Source: Mucilaginibacter oryzae (GTDB lineage: Bacteria > Bacteroidota > Bacteroidia > Sphingobacteriales > Sphingobacteriaceae). Taken from it: a stretch of DNA of 64,000 nt. The stretch covers positions 59,263 through 123,262 of the forward strand of contig NZ_QGHA01000012.1 of assembly GCF_003148845.1 (NCBI RefSeq), written 5' to 3'. Shown piece after piece: positions 8,400 through 16,690 of the stretch (positions are counted from its first letter, which is position 1; each line of letters begins with the position of its first letter). Under the pieces are notes generated by a model, which saw only the letters and a program-made list of their open reading frames with translations, was not told the DNA's origin and ran no database searches. The position numbers were made by a program, and so were the translations under genes.

Positions 8400-8828
8400 T
8401 TATAAGCCCGCATCAAACTCCACTATCCATTCAATACCATATTTATCCCTGAACATACCAGCGTAGGTACCCCAGGGGCTATCGCCAATAGGCCCTTCAA
8501 CCTCTCCGCCTGCCGACAGGCCGTTAAATATATGTTCGGCTTCTTCACGGCTTTCGGCGTTTACATATATTTTCGACCGGTTTTCGTTTTCGTTTACCTG
8601 GCCCATAAAAGCGGGCACATCGTTAGCTATTAACTTATTATGCTTGCCGATTGGTAAAGCGATATGCATTATCTTGTTCTCTTCACTTTCGGCTACCTGA
8701 AATTCGGGGCCTGCCAAGTCTTTAAAACGGATAATCTTGCTGAACTCGCCGCCAAAAACTGATTGGTAAAAAGTGAATGCTTCTTCGGCATTGCCATTGA
8801 AGTTGATCCAGGGATTGATTGTTTTCAT
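8400..8828 (-). CDS. VOC/PhnB-like glyoxalase-fold protein
   Basis: 142 residues matching the PhnB / 3-demethylubiquinone-methyltransferase-like branch of the vicinal oxygen chelate superfamily: MKTINPWINFNGNAEEAFTF at the start, YQSVFGGEFSKIIRF, a middle segment with IMHIALPIG, and the closing SPWGTYAGMFRDKYGIEWIV (residues about 118-137). These proteins bind small molecules or metals between paired beta-alpha-beta-beta-beta units, but the reaction of this branch is not generally known. It is the last gene of the ArsR-SRPBCC-VOC operon, 30 bases after the SRPBCC gene, an arrangement commonly seen for these three families together. Confidence 0.82.
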   Translation of the reverse strand: MKTINPWINFNGNAEEAFTFYQSVFGGEFSKIIRFKDLAGPEFQVAESEENKIMHIALPIGKHNKLIANDVPAFMGQVNENENRSKIYVNAESREEAEHIFNGLSAGGEVEGPIGDSPWGTYAGMFRDKYGIEWIVEFDAGL

Positions 8829-8858
8829 GATTGTTATTTTTAGTTGATTTTGTTTCGG

Positions 8859-9356
8859 TTAGTTTTGTTTTGAAGCGGCCAGCAACTCGTCGAGGTTTTT
8901 CAGCGTCATTGTAAATCCAATCCGGAAGCCCTCCATTAAGCCTTCCATCCGCTCCAGCGATTCATTATAAACGGTGATATACACCTTGGTTATCCCATTT
9001 TCTTCGCTGAAGTTATAATCCCATTCCGAACCAACCGGATCCGGGTTTTCATCCTTATCGGCAAATGAATTATAGAGCTTAAAATTGGTTTTAGGGGTAA
9101 TGGAAGTATATTTTTGAAGCACCCAGCGCTCCTGCCCGTCCGGGTTGATCATGGCATAAAACCTTTTACCGCCAACTGTAAAATCCATGTATTTGGTTTT
9201 GCTGCGCATAGGGGCGGGGGCGGCCCATTGGTCAAGGATTTCGGCTTTGGTAAAGGCATCCCACACCAAATCAAGCCCGGCATCAAACTCGCGGGTGATG
9301 TATACCAATTTGGCGGCTTTGTCAACATTAAAATCAAATAGCAAATCCTCTTTCAT
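8859..9356 (-). CDS. SRPBCC / AHSA1-like protein
   Basis: 165 residues of the START/Bet v1-like helix-grip fold, AHSA1 branch: ITREFDAGLDLVWDAFT near residues 20-36, DQWAAPAPM, then GKRFYAMINPDG, and a C-terminal amphipathic helix MEGFRIGFTMTLKNLDELL. Such proteins form a deep hydrophobic pocket; the bacterial members next to ArsR regulators are usually annotated only as ATPase-activator-like. Start ATG shares one base with the upstream ArsR stop (TAATG), so translation is coupled and the gene is under the same operator. Confidence 0.84.
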   Translation of the reverse strand: MKEDLLFDFNVDKAAKLVYITREFDAGLDLVWDAFTKAEILDQWAAPAPMRSKTKYMDFTVGGKRFYAMINPDGQERWVLQKYTSITPKTNFKLYNSFADKDENPDPVGSEWDYNFSEENGITKVYITVYNESLERMEGLMEGFRIGFTMTLKNLDELLAASKQN

Positions 9357-9673
9357 TATTTCTTTTCTTTAAGTGTTGATAGTACTTTATCCAACTGGTT
9401 AAACCGGGTTTTCCAGCTTTCCCTGAACTGGGCCAGCCAGTTGTCAAATTCCTGCATCTTTTTGGCGTTAAAATGATAATAAATTTCCCTGCCCGATGGT
9501 TCGGGCCTGATCAGATCACACTCGTACAATACTTTAATATGCTTGGATACGGCCTGGCGGCTCATGTCAAACTTTTCGGCCATGGCATTGGGTGTTAATG
9601 CCTGTACAGCTATTAAAGTTAAAATGGCGCGGCGGGTAGGATCGGCTATGGCCTGGAATATATCTGGCTTCAT
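9356..9673 (-). CDS. ArsR-family winged-helix repressor
   Basis: 105 residues: AIADPTRRAILTLI (residues about 7-20), AMAEKFDMSRQAVSKHIKVL as the helix-turn-helix (about 31-50), CDLIRPEPSGREIYYHF as the wing, then a C-terminal helix with WLAQFRESWKTR. No metal-binding cysteine motif of the CVC type, so it belongs to the metal-free group commonly paired with SRPBCC proteins. Its start lies nine bases from the first of two identical-arm palindromes, which strongly suggests autoregulation of the three-gene operon. Confidence 0.9.
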   Translation of the reverse strand: MKPDIFQAIADPTRRAILTLIAVQALTPNAMAEKFDMSRQAVSKHIKVLYECDLIRPEPSGREIYYHFNAKKMQEFDNWLAQFRESWKTRFNQLDKVLSTLKEKK

Positions 9674-9682
9674 CTCAAATAT

Positions 9683-9724
9683 GCAACTTATTAGTTGCTA
9701 ATATAAATGCAACTTTTGAGTTGC
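9683..9724. promoter_or_regulatory. Double palindromic operator of the ArsR operon
   Basis: Two copies of GCAACT-N4-AGTTGC, at 9683-9698 (N4 = TATT) and 9709-9724 (N4 = TTTG), centre to centre 26 bp. They sit 10-51 bases upstream of the ArsR start codon on the minus strand, over the expected promoter. Exact arms and duplication are directly visible; binding by the ArsR protein is inferred. Confidence 0.75.
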
Positions 9725-9908
9725 GCAAATTTATTTGATAATATTTTTAAACGATATGATACCATGTTTTGTTATAGGTGTATTTAGTTTGATTAAAAAT
9801 TATAAAGCGTTGATTTTTAACAGTTAATGGATATATTCTGTACTAATAAAAAAAATGTTTTATTTATACTATATTTAACATTGCAGGCATAAAATTGCTT
9901 ATCCGTTT

Positions 9909-12179
9909 ATGATAGAAGATAAATACTGCGTTGCTGTACTGAACGCGGCTCCTATGCCAACCATTGTGTTAAAAGCGGATCACCCAACCTATACCATTGT
10001 TTTTGCAAACCAGGCTTACCTTGAACTTGCAGGTTTAAGCAGCAGGCAACTGGTTAACAAAAGCTTTGTAAGCCTTTTTGAGCGCCTGTATCATACCGGC
10101 TACGAAATACTCACCACGCTACATCAGGTATTGCTTGATAAGGTAACCCAGAAGCAAACCACCATCAGGTACGAACTTTCGGCCCCGCAAAACAAAAGTA
10201 ATGAGATCAAATACCTCGATATCATCAACACGCCCTTGTTGGGTGCCGACGGCGGGGTGGAACTCATTATCCGCACCATTAATGATGTTACAAACCTTGT
10301 GCTTACCCAACAGAAGGAAAAGGCTGTTTATGCCGATCTTGTAAAGCAGGAAAAGCTTTTGAGCGAATCACAGCGGATAGCCAGCATTGGCACCTGGGAA
10401 ATTGACATCACAACAGAAACCATCACATGGTCGGCCGTGCTGAAGGAGATTTATGAAGTACCTGCAGACTATCAGCCAACATTAGAGCGGTCGCTTGCCT
10501 TTTATTCAAGCGATAAGTACCGGGAAATAATTAAGAACGCCATAAACCAGGCCATAGAAAACAATAAGGTGTTTGATGTTGACCTGGAGATTATTACTGC
10601 CGACGGCAATAAGCGCTGGCTCCGCAGCACAGGCAAAGCCGAAGTAGCGGAGGGCAAATGCTTAAGGCTGTATGGCGTTTCGCAGGATATTACCAACTCC
10701 AAAAACGCTGAAAAGGCGCTGACAGAATCACGTAACCAATACCAGGCGCTCATCGAATCGGTAGATGGCATTGTATGGGAGGCTAATGCCGAAACATTTG
10801 AGTTTACCTACATCAGCAATAAAATTTATGATTTGCTGGGCTATACGCCCGAGCAGTGGTTAGGCGACCCGGATTTCTGGGCTAATCATATTCACCCTGA
10901 AGACCGCGAATGGGCTGTAGCCTTTTGCCAGAAGCAAACAAAAAAAAGCGCCGACCATGTGTTTGACTACCGGATGACCAGGGCCGATGGCAGCATTGTT
11001 TGGATTAAAGATTTTGTTTCGGTAATTGAGGAAGCCGGCAAAGCTAAGTTACTGCGGGGTGTGATGATTGATTTTACAGAATTTAAACTGCTCGCGAGCC
11101 TTGATAACCTCGAAAAAAACGTTCTGGAACTGATCACCAATAAAGAGGAAGCCCTGCCCCAGGTACTCAATACTTACTTGAGGGGCATTGAAAGCCTGCT
11201 GCCTAATATGAAATGCTCTGTTTTACAGGTAAGTAATAACAGGCTTTTAACGCTGGCCGCGCCGTCACTGCCGCCCGGTTTTATCCAAACTATAAACAAC
11301 CAGCTTGTTGGTGAGGGAAAAGGATCATGCGGAACGGCGGCTTACCGGAAAGAAAAGGTGATCTCGGCCGATATCTCGACCGACCCTTTATGGGAAAAAT
11401 TCAGGGAGCATGCTTTAAAAAATAATCTTCGTTCATGCTGGTCGTACCCTATCATTAACAGCAACAACCAGGTAATTGCCGTATTTGCCATGTATTATAA
11501 CGAAGTAAAGCAATCCGGCCCGATGGAAGTATTGGTGATAGAGCGCTCGGCGGCTATTTTGAAGGTGATATTGGAAAACCGGGAACGCGCCGATGCTGTA
11601 GAAGAAGCTACGTTGTTGAATGTCCAGGGACAGGAACTGGCCAACTTTGGCAACTGGCAGTGGGATATTAAAAATAACGTGGTTAAATGGTCGGATGTGT
11701 TGTATAACATTTATGGAGTAGATAAAAAAGATCATACAGCCACCTACGAGGGCTACCTGGAAAGGCTGCACCCGGACGACCGGGAACCCGTACAAAATAT
11801 TATACTTAACGCCCTGCGTACACATCAGGACACTGTTTTTGAAGAACGCATTATCCGGCCGGATGGCGAAATACGTTACCTTAAATCGTGGGGCAGGGTA
11901 TTTTGCAATGCCGATGGTGAACCCGAAAAGATGATCGGTTCGTGCCTGGATATCACCGCGGCCAAAAACTCCGAATCAAAACTATGGGACATTGCATGGA
12001 TGCAATCGCACCTGGTTAGGGCGCCGCTGGTACGCCTCATAGGCCTGGTAGATTTATTGAAAGACGAGCGCATGAACAGCGGCGCCGAAACCGAACTGCT
12101 GGACTTCATCATGACCACAGCACGCGAGCTTGACGAGGTTGTTAAGCAGATTTCGGATAAAACGGTGAATAAAATATAA
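9909..12179 (+). CDS. PAS/GAF multidomain protein with a kinase-type DHp end but no ATPase
   Basis: 756 residues, no membrane segment. Order: PAS (about 1-130), PAS with GTWEIDITTETITWS (about 150-265), PAS with YISNKIYDLLGYTPEQWLG and HPEDRE (about 275-395), GAF with GTAAYRKEKVISADISTDP (about 400-555), PAS with NFGNWQWDIKNNVVKWSDVL and HPDDREPV (about 570-690), then a dimerisation/phosphoacceptor-like helix pair with WMQSHLVRAPLVRLIGLVDL (about 700-756). The SH-x-x-RAP-L pattern is a histidine-kinase H-box with the His kept, but the reading frame stops before any N, G1 or G2 ATP-binding box. Nothing downstream completes it. It may be a sensory partner that dimerises with, or receives phosphate from, another kinase. 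Confidence 0.82.
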   Translation: MIEDKYCVAVLNAAPMPTIVLKADHPTYTIVFANQAYLELAGLSSRQLVNKSFVSLFERLYHTGYEILTTLHQVLLDKVTQKQTTIRYELSAPQNKSNEIKYLDIINTPLLGADGGVELIIRTINDVTNLVLTQQKEKAVYADLVKQEKLLSESQRIASIGTWEIDITTETITWSAVLKEIYEVPADYQPTLERSLAFYSSDKYREIIKNAINQAIENNKVFDVDLEIITADGNKRWLRSTGKAEVAEGKCLRLYGVSQDITNSKNAEKALTESRNQYQALIESVDGIVWEANAETFEFTYISNKIYDLLGYTPEQWLGDPDFWANHIHPEDREWAVAFCQKQTKKSADHVFDYRMTRADGSIVWIKDFVSVIEEAGKAKLLRGVMIDFTEFKLLASLDNLEKNVLELITNKEEALPQVLNTYLRGIESLLPNMKCSVLQVSNNRLLTLAAPSLPPGFIQTINNQLVGEGKGSCGTAAYRKEKVISADISTDPLWEKFREHALKNNLRSCWSYPIINSNNQVIAVFAMYYNEVKQSGPMEVLVIERSAAILKVILENRERADAVEEATLLNVQGQELANFGNWQWDIKNNVVKWSDVLYNIYGVDKKDHTATYEGYLERLHPDDREPVQNIILNALRTHQDTVFEERIIRPDGEIRYLKSWGRVFCNADGEPEKMIGSCLDITAAKNSESKLWDIAWMQSHLVRAPLVRLIGLVDLLKDERMNSGAETELLDFIMTTARELDEVVKQISDKTVNKI

Positions 12180-12270
12180 GGGGGGCTACTATGTGTTATG
12201 CCGGTAGTATTGCCGCTTATGGTATAGTAAAATGTTACCGGCGGGGCTTTGGCAGCTCTGCCGCTAATGG

Positions 12271-12519
12271 TTACCTCAGCCCCCGCTCTTTTACCAGTTT
12301 TTCCACTTCCTTATGCCTGAGCTTGTTTTTTGCGGCAATGGGCACATAAATAAGCGGTATAAAGGTAAGCAGGCCAAATCCGTTTTTAACGGCGCTGTAA
12401 ACGGCTATGCCTATTAAAAAACCCAAAATGGCGGCGTCCATAATTTTGCCCGATTTAATTTTACCGGCTTCCTGTAATAGTTCTTCATTGGTTAAATCGG
12501 TTAATTCCTTTTGTTTCAT
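12271..12519 (-). CDS. Small membrane protein, unknown function
   Basis: About 82 residues from the ATG at 12519 (MKQKELTDLTNEELLQ); a further ATG at 12540 would add seven residues. A charged N-terminal helix is followed by AAILGFLIGIAVYSAV and FGLLTFIPLIYVPIA, two membrane-spanning segments, and a lysine-rich tail (KNKLRHKEVEKLVKERG). I recognise the general pattern of small Bacteroidota inner-membrane proteins with TNEELL-type N-termini, but no function. It stands alone between the PAS protein and the hydrolase. Confidence 0.6.
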   Translation of the reverse strand: MKQKELTDLTNEELLQEAGKIKSGKIMDAAILGFLIGIAVYSAVKNGFGLLTFIPLIYVPIAAKNKLRHKEVEKLVKERGLR

Positions 12520-12625
12520 GGTTGTGATAGTTGTTAACAATAAATGCCGGCAGCAGGTTGCAGGCTGCTATCCGGCCCACAAGGTTACAAAAATCCCCGG
12601 CCATATTGTACGCAAAACGGCTAAA

Positions 12626-13501
12626 CTACTTTAAAAACGCGTTTAAATAGCCCAGTATCACATCGGTTTGCATCATTAAACTTACGTGCCCCTGCGCGGG
12701 CACTATGGCCAGCTGCGATTTGGGCATCGGCGCCAGATCGGCCGATACGCCTCCGCCTAAAAGCTTGTAAGTTTTAGCCAGTTCCAATTTGTCAATCCCG
12801 TCATTATCGCCGGCTATAATCAGCACCGGCGCGGTAATCTTCGCTATGTTATCATCCCCAAAATCAAATGGGCGGGCGGCAAAAACAATCATCTGCTCAA
12901 TAAATTTTGTCCATTTGGTTTTGTCGGGCGCTATGGCATCATACCCGGTTTTCATGGGCGTATTGTTAAAAAAATCGGGCTTAAATGTTTTAATGGCGGC
13001 GTTCACCTCGGGGTTCCAGCCGGTGCTTTTATAGGTTGATGATATGATCACCAGCTTTTTTAACCGTTTAGGGCTTTGAATAGCAAATTGATACGCCACC
13101 GAGCCGCCCATACTATAGCCCACAACATCGGCGCTGTCAATTTTCAGGTAATCCATTACGCCTTCCACATCGCGGGCCATGTTGGCATGGGTTAAAGGCC
13201 TGTCGGAATAAGGCGTATGGCCGTGCCCCTGCATTTCAAGGGCTATCACTTTCCTGGTTTTGGATAGCGCGGGGATAACCTGCGCCCAGTTACCTTCGAT
13301 AGACATGAAGGCCCCGTGCAACAAAATAACGGGTTTGCCTTCGCCGTATACTTCATAATACACTTTAATGCCGTTAACCGGGGCATAACCGCTTTGCGCC
13401 GGTTTGCCTTGCTGCGCGTTTGATAGGGATATAGTCATAAAAATCAGGGTAATGATTAATGCCGGGCGCAGGATGCCTGGTTGTGTAAATAATTTTTTCA
13501 T
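12626..13501 (-). CDS. Secreted alpha/beta hydrolase
   Basis: About 291 residues from the ATG at 13501 (MKKLFTQPGILRPALII), which gives a proper signal peptide ending near SLSNAQQ. The oxyanion region is KPVILLHGAFMS, the nucleophile elbow GYSMGGSVAY holds the Ser, and GDNDGIDKL carries the likely acid with a C-terminal AQGHVSLM His. Segment MQGHGHTPYSDRPLTHANMA is the usual loop after strand 5 of the peroxidase/esterase-like branch. Export to the periplasm is predicted; the substrate is not. Confidence 0.82.
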   Translation of the reverse strand: MKKLFTQPGILRPALIITLIFMTISLSNAQQGKPAQSGYAPVNGIKVYYEVYGEGKPVILLHGAFMSIEGNWAQVIPALSKTRKVIALEMQGHGHTPYSDRPLTHANMARDVEGVMDYLKIDSADVVGYSMGGSVAYQFAIQSPKRLKKLVIISSTYKSTGWNPEVNAAIKTFKPDFFNNTPMKTGYDAIAPDKTKWTKFIEQMIVFAARPFDFGDDNIAKITAPVLIIAGDNDGIDKLELAKTYKLLGGGVSADLAPMPKSQLAIVPAQGHVSLMMQTDVILGYLNAFLK

Positions 13502-13682
13502 AATTGTTTTGATTGGAGCGACCATACAAAAATCATGGGCTTTTTATCATTTTACGCTGTGCGGAAACGACATATTCAGGGGCAAATTGCGACTAAAAAC
13601 CATGGTTACCTATCACTTAATGACCCATACAAGCCCTTACATGTAGCAGCAATGATGCGTCAATTATGTAAATTAGCGGACC

Positions 13683-13970
13683 ATGAAAACGTTAGCCGAT
13701 TTTAAAGCCTCATTCTCCTTGCAACAACCGCCCGCAGGTATTTCTCCCCAACTCAAAGCCCTTTGGTACGATGGCAAAGGCGACTGGCACCAGGCCCATG
13801 CCCAGGTTGATCACCTAACCGACCGCTCATCGGCCTGGGTACACGCCTACCTCCACCGCCAAGAAGGCGACATCTGGAACGCCGACTACTGGTACCGCCA
13901 GGCAAAACAAACCCGCCCCAACGTTTCTTTAGACGAGGAATGGGAGCGGTTGGTGTTGGAGTTTTTGTAA
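13683..13970 (+). CDS. Small conserved hypothetical protein
   Basis: 95 residues, cytosolic, rich in Trp, His and Tyr. The central part (LKALWYDGKGDWHQAHAQVD, then AWVHAYLHRQEGDIWNADYWY and RQAKQTRP) looks like a pair of helical hairpins similar to a TPR-like repeat, a pattern seen in small proteins widely spread in Bacteroidota and Proteobacteria. I cannot assign a function. The coding sequence ends cleanly with TAA, and an AT-rich region with different composition starts right after it. Confidence 0.65.
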   Translation: MKTLADFKASFSLQQPPAGISPQLKALWYDGKGDWHQAHAQVDHLTDRSSAWVHAYLHRQEGDIWNADYWYRQAKQTRPNVSLDEEWERLVLEFL

Positions 13971-14233
13971 AGGATCTCAGTGGGGGGGCTGAGGGGGTAA
14001 GTGAGCCGAAGATGGGGAAGATGATTGATTAGGTTAATACCCTTGTATCGGTCGTTAAAGTAATCAGAAAAAGAGTTTTACTTTGCTATTTGCTAATTTT
14101 ATTAGTAATATTGTTTAGAAAAAAAACTCTACCCTTTGTTTTATAAGTTATTTGCTCTAACTGAGTTCATCTTAATTTTATAAGGGGATTTAATAGCAAA
14201 AAATATTATCAAGCTTTTAATCAGTTATCTATT

Positions 14234-14911
14234 ATGAATACCCCCTTGAAATATGTCAGCAATTCCAAAAAAGGTTTAAAGAGGGAAAGGAATCAAGACA
14301 AAATTTTAATTGTAGATAAAGATCAGTATTATCTTTTCTTTGTTTTTGACGGTGTCAGCTCGTTTTCTACAAGTCACATATTTATTAATCAATATACTAA
14401 GAAATTAAAATCAAAACTCAATGACCTAAACCCAACCGGTAATAATCTCGGACAGTTTTTATTCGAAACTCATAATCAAGTGTTATCTGATTGCGAAGCG
14501 CAGGGAATGAGTACGCTATCTGCTTTATTTTACAATAAAACCTTAAATAAAGCACAATATGTAAATATTGGGGATTCAAGAATTTATCAGTTTTCCAATC
14601 AATTCATTGAAAGGATAACCGATGACGATTCATTGTCTGACCGGTCTAACATTTTGACGAAATGTTTGGGTTTAGCAAGCCTATCAATTGATGATTTTAT
14701 GCCGACTGATGTAGTAAGCGAGTATAATTTCTTAATTTGTACTGATGGATTTTACAAGCTAATGCTTAATGACCTTAAGGCATACTTTCAAGCTTACAAT
14801 TTTAAAAACTTTCGAAATATTGAAAAGAAATTGTCACTTTTACAGAGAAGAAAGAATAATGATGACTCATCATATATCTTAATAAAAAATGAAATTTCAG
14901 GCCGAAGTTGA
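14234..14911 (+). CDS. PP2C-family serine/threonine phosphatase
   Basis: 225 residues with the metal-binding and catalytic motifs of PP2C: RERNQDKI (17-24), FFVFDGVSS (35-43, metal-binding Asp-Gly), STLSALFY near 95, NIGDSRIYQF near 115-124, FLICTDGFYKL near 168-178 and NNDDSSYILI near 209-218. It should remove phosphate from Ser/Thr proteins in a Mn/Mg-dependent way. Its last 23 bases overlap the start of the next gene. The island is visibly richer in A and T than both flanks, which suggests transfer. The natural counterpart is the Hanks-type kinase at the far end of the island, 16687-17475. Confidence 0.85.
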   Translation: MNTPLKYVSNSKKGLKRERNQDKILIVDKDQYYLFFVFDGVSSFSTSHIFINQYTKKLKSKLNDLNPTGNNLGQFLFETHNQVLSDCEAQGMSTLSALFYNKTLNKAQYVNIGDSRIYQFSNQFIERITDDDSLSDRSNILTKCLGLASLSIDDFMPTDVVSEYNFLICTDGFYKLMLNDLKAYFQAYNFKNFRNIEKKLSLLQRRKNNDDSSYILIKNEISGRS

Positions 14912-15548
14912 TCTTGTAGAAGCGTTAAAAACATCTATTAAAAGTTGTTATAACAGAAATTACATTCAAATTTTTGAACAAGTATCCTTGGGCTATGGTA
15001 TAGCCGATATAGTTATTAGTGACTTAAAAAATATCGTTTACCGGGAAACGAAATCTAAGGATACACTTGATCTTCTTGATATAAATATATATTCACTTAT
15101 CCAAAAGTCTAAATCCATTAGTGTATCTGAGATAATCAATATTACCCGTTGCCCTAAATCTGCAGTATTGAAGTCACTCAATAAACTTTTAAGTAATGAA
15201 TATATTCTTGACGACGAAAGTTACTTTATAACTAATAAATCCTATGAGCTGCCTTTTAGAAATAACTTTGCAATTGAAGCAAAATTAAAAGATTGGAAAA
15301 GAGCTCTAAAGCAAGCTTACAGATATAAGTGGTTTGCAGAATACTCCTTTGTCGTTTTAGATGCCCACCATTGCAAGGCGGCTTTAAAAAACATTGATGC
15401 GTTCGAAAAATATAACGTGGGTTTAGCTTCAATAACGACCGACGGCAACTTGCAAAGACATTTCAGTCCGACAAGACAAGCCCCTTTTGATCCAAAAATG
15501 CAAATCCTTTTTTCAGAGAAAGTCAAAAGTCAAGCGTTGCGTAAGTAA
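14889..15548 (+). CDS. Unknown protein, nuclease-like (PD-(D/E)XK pattern) with winged-helix insert
   Basis: 219 residues, not recognised as a named family. The first part gives YGIADIVIS (Asp at residue 40), the middle SVSEIINITRCPKSAVLKSL (about 77-96) looks like a helix-turn-helix or winged helix, and then NNFAIEAKLKDWKRALKQAY (about 124-143) supplies E130-A-K132 and a following Q-A-Y-R-Y. D...E-x-K plus Q-x-x-x-Y is the pattern of RecB/Cas4-like restriction nuclease folds, here with the DNA-binding-like segment placed between the Asp and the E-x-K. The strand YSFVVLD follows as expected. The call is an inference from motifs. It overlaps the phosphatase by 23 bases and the opposite-strand barrel gene by 19. 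Confidence 0.5.
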   Translation: MKFQAEVDLVEALKTSIKSCYNRNYIQIFEQVSLGYGIADIVISDLKNIVYRETKSKDTLDLLDINIYSLIQKSKSISVSEIINITRCPKSAVLKSLNKLLSNEYILDDESYFITNKSYELPFRNNFAIEAKLKDWKRALKQAYRYKWFAEYSFVVLDAHHCKAALKNIDAFEKYNVGLASITTDGNLQRHFSPTRQAPFDPKMQILFSEKVKSQALRK

Positions 15549-16690
15549 GTGCGCCATATATTTAAATGATAGTTACTACTCTCATTGTCCAAATAAATGT
15601 AATTTCTTTCTAAACTTTCATAGCGTTTAATAGCATCCTCTATCAGATTAAGAACCAACTCCTTTCGATATATTAAATCTCCTACACTACCAATTCTTTT
15701 TAGTAAACGCTCAATGGCAAGCAAATAGTTTTTATTAACATCGGGTTTATGAATGTTCCATAAAAATCCCGGCTGTAATATAATATCTGAAAATATATTC
15801 CTGTCATTTTTTATAAAATGCAAATTCCCAGTATCTCTAATGATTGTTATATCATCAGCACGAATCATGTTCAACAGTTTTTCAGAAAAATAATACCCTT
15901 TTGAACCTCCTCCTGATTGGTCTTCTGTAAAACGTCTTATGTCAAACTTTCTTAAGTTCTCATATGTGCCTATTGTTATGTAGTCAATATCTGTTTGTGC
16001 GAGTATAACCAATGCATCCCAATTCGCATAAGCATAAATTGTTTCAAACTCTTGCTGCTTTAACGTTTTAAAAACCTTTGACAAATTCCGTAATACTTTT
16101 ATGTCAGTAGTAAGTTTTCGCTTAAACTCTGGTTTAGTTTCACAGGTCACGAAATATCCGTCAAACACAATGTCCATATCTGTGCAAGCAAAAAGGATCT
16201 CTTCAACTTTAATTTTGTCAATAATTATATGGTTTGCAAACGCAAGAGTCATGAAATACTTTATGCCCTCAATCCTGGTTTTTTTAACGTGATCATTTAT
16301 TTTTTTTATAGTTTCTATAATGTCTTTAACCTCTTCGTTCTCATAAAAATGTGGGATAATTACATTTCTAAATCCCTTATCTGCCTGAAATTTGATTGAC
16401 CTTTTTAAACAATTTTCAAAGTAAACATTAGTTATTTCATCATCTCCGCAATTTGCGGGATGAAACGGAAATTCAGACAATTTTCCTGCAATTATATCAC
16501 CACTACTTTTTTTTCCATAAAACTGCAAATCAATCATTGATTTAGGCAAAATGCTTTTCAGCGATTTCTTCTTGTCGAAATCAATACCATGTGTGAATGC
16601 TGTTATCAAAAAATAATCACCAATATTTTGTTGTAAATGGGTTTCTATACTCCAATTGGAATTGTGGCCCAACACATGAGCTATTTTCAT
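15530..16690 (-). CDS. Unknown protein, alternating alpha/beta (possible TIM-barrel)
   Basis: 386 residues without signal peptide or membrane segment. Regular beta-alpha alternation runs through most of the chain: YFLITAFTHG, FRNVIIPHFYENEEV, GIKYFMTLAFANHIII, DIVFDGYFVTCE, FETIYAYANWDALVILAQ, IDYITIGTYENLRKF, then a Gly-rich SGGGSKGYYFSEKLL and a helical tail. The pattern resembles a (beta/alpha)8 barrel, perhaps distantly like tRNA-guanine-transglycosylase-type barrels, but no catalytic signature convinces me. The start overlaps the stop of the upstream kinase gene by four bases (same strand), so they form an operon, and its 3' end overlaps the convergent nuclease-like gene by 19 bases. Confidence 0.5.
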   Translation of the reverse strand: MKIAHVLGHNSNWSIETHLQQNIGDYFLITAFTHGIDFDKKKSLKSILPKSMIDLQFYGKKSSGDIIAGKLSEFPFHPANCGDDEITNVYFENCLKRSIKFQADKGFRNVIIPHFYENEEVKDIIETIKKINDHVKKTRIEGIKYFMTLAFANHIIIDKIKVEEILFACTDMDIVFDGYFVTCETKPEFKRKLTTDIKVLRNLSKVFKTLKQQEFETIYAYANWDALVILAQTDIDYITIGTYENLRKFDIRRFTEDQSGGGSKGYYFSEKLLNMIRADDITIIRDTGNLHFIKNDRNIFSDIILQPGFLWNIHKPDVNKNYLLAIERLLKRIGSVGDLIYRKELVLNLIEDAIKRYESLERNYIYLDNESSNYHLNIWRTYLRNA

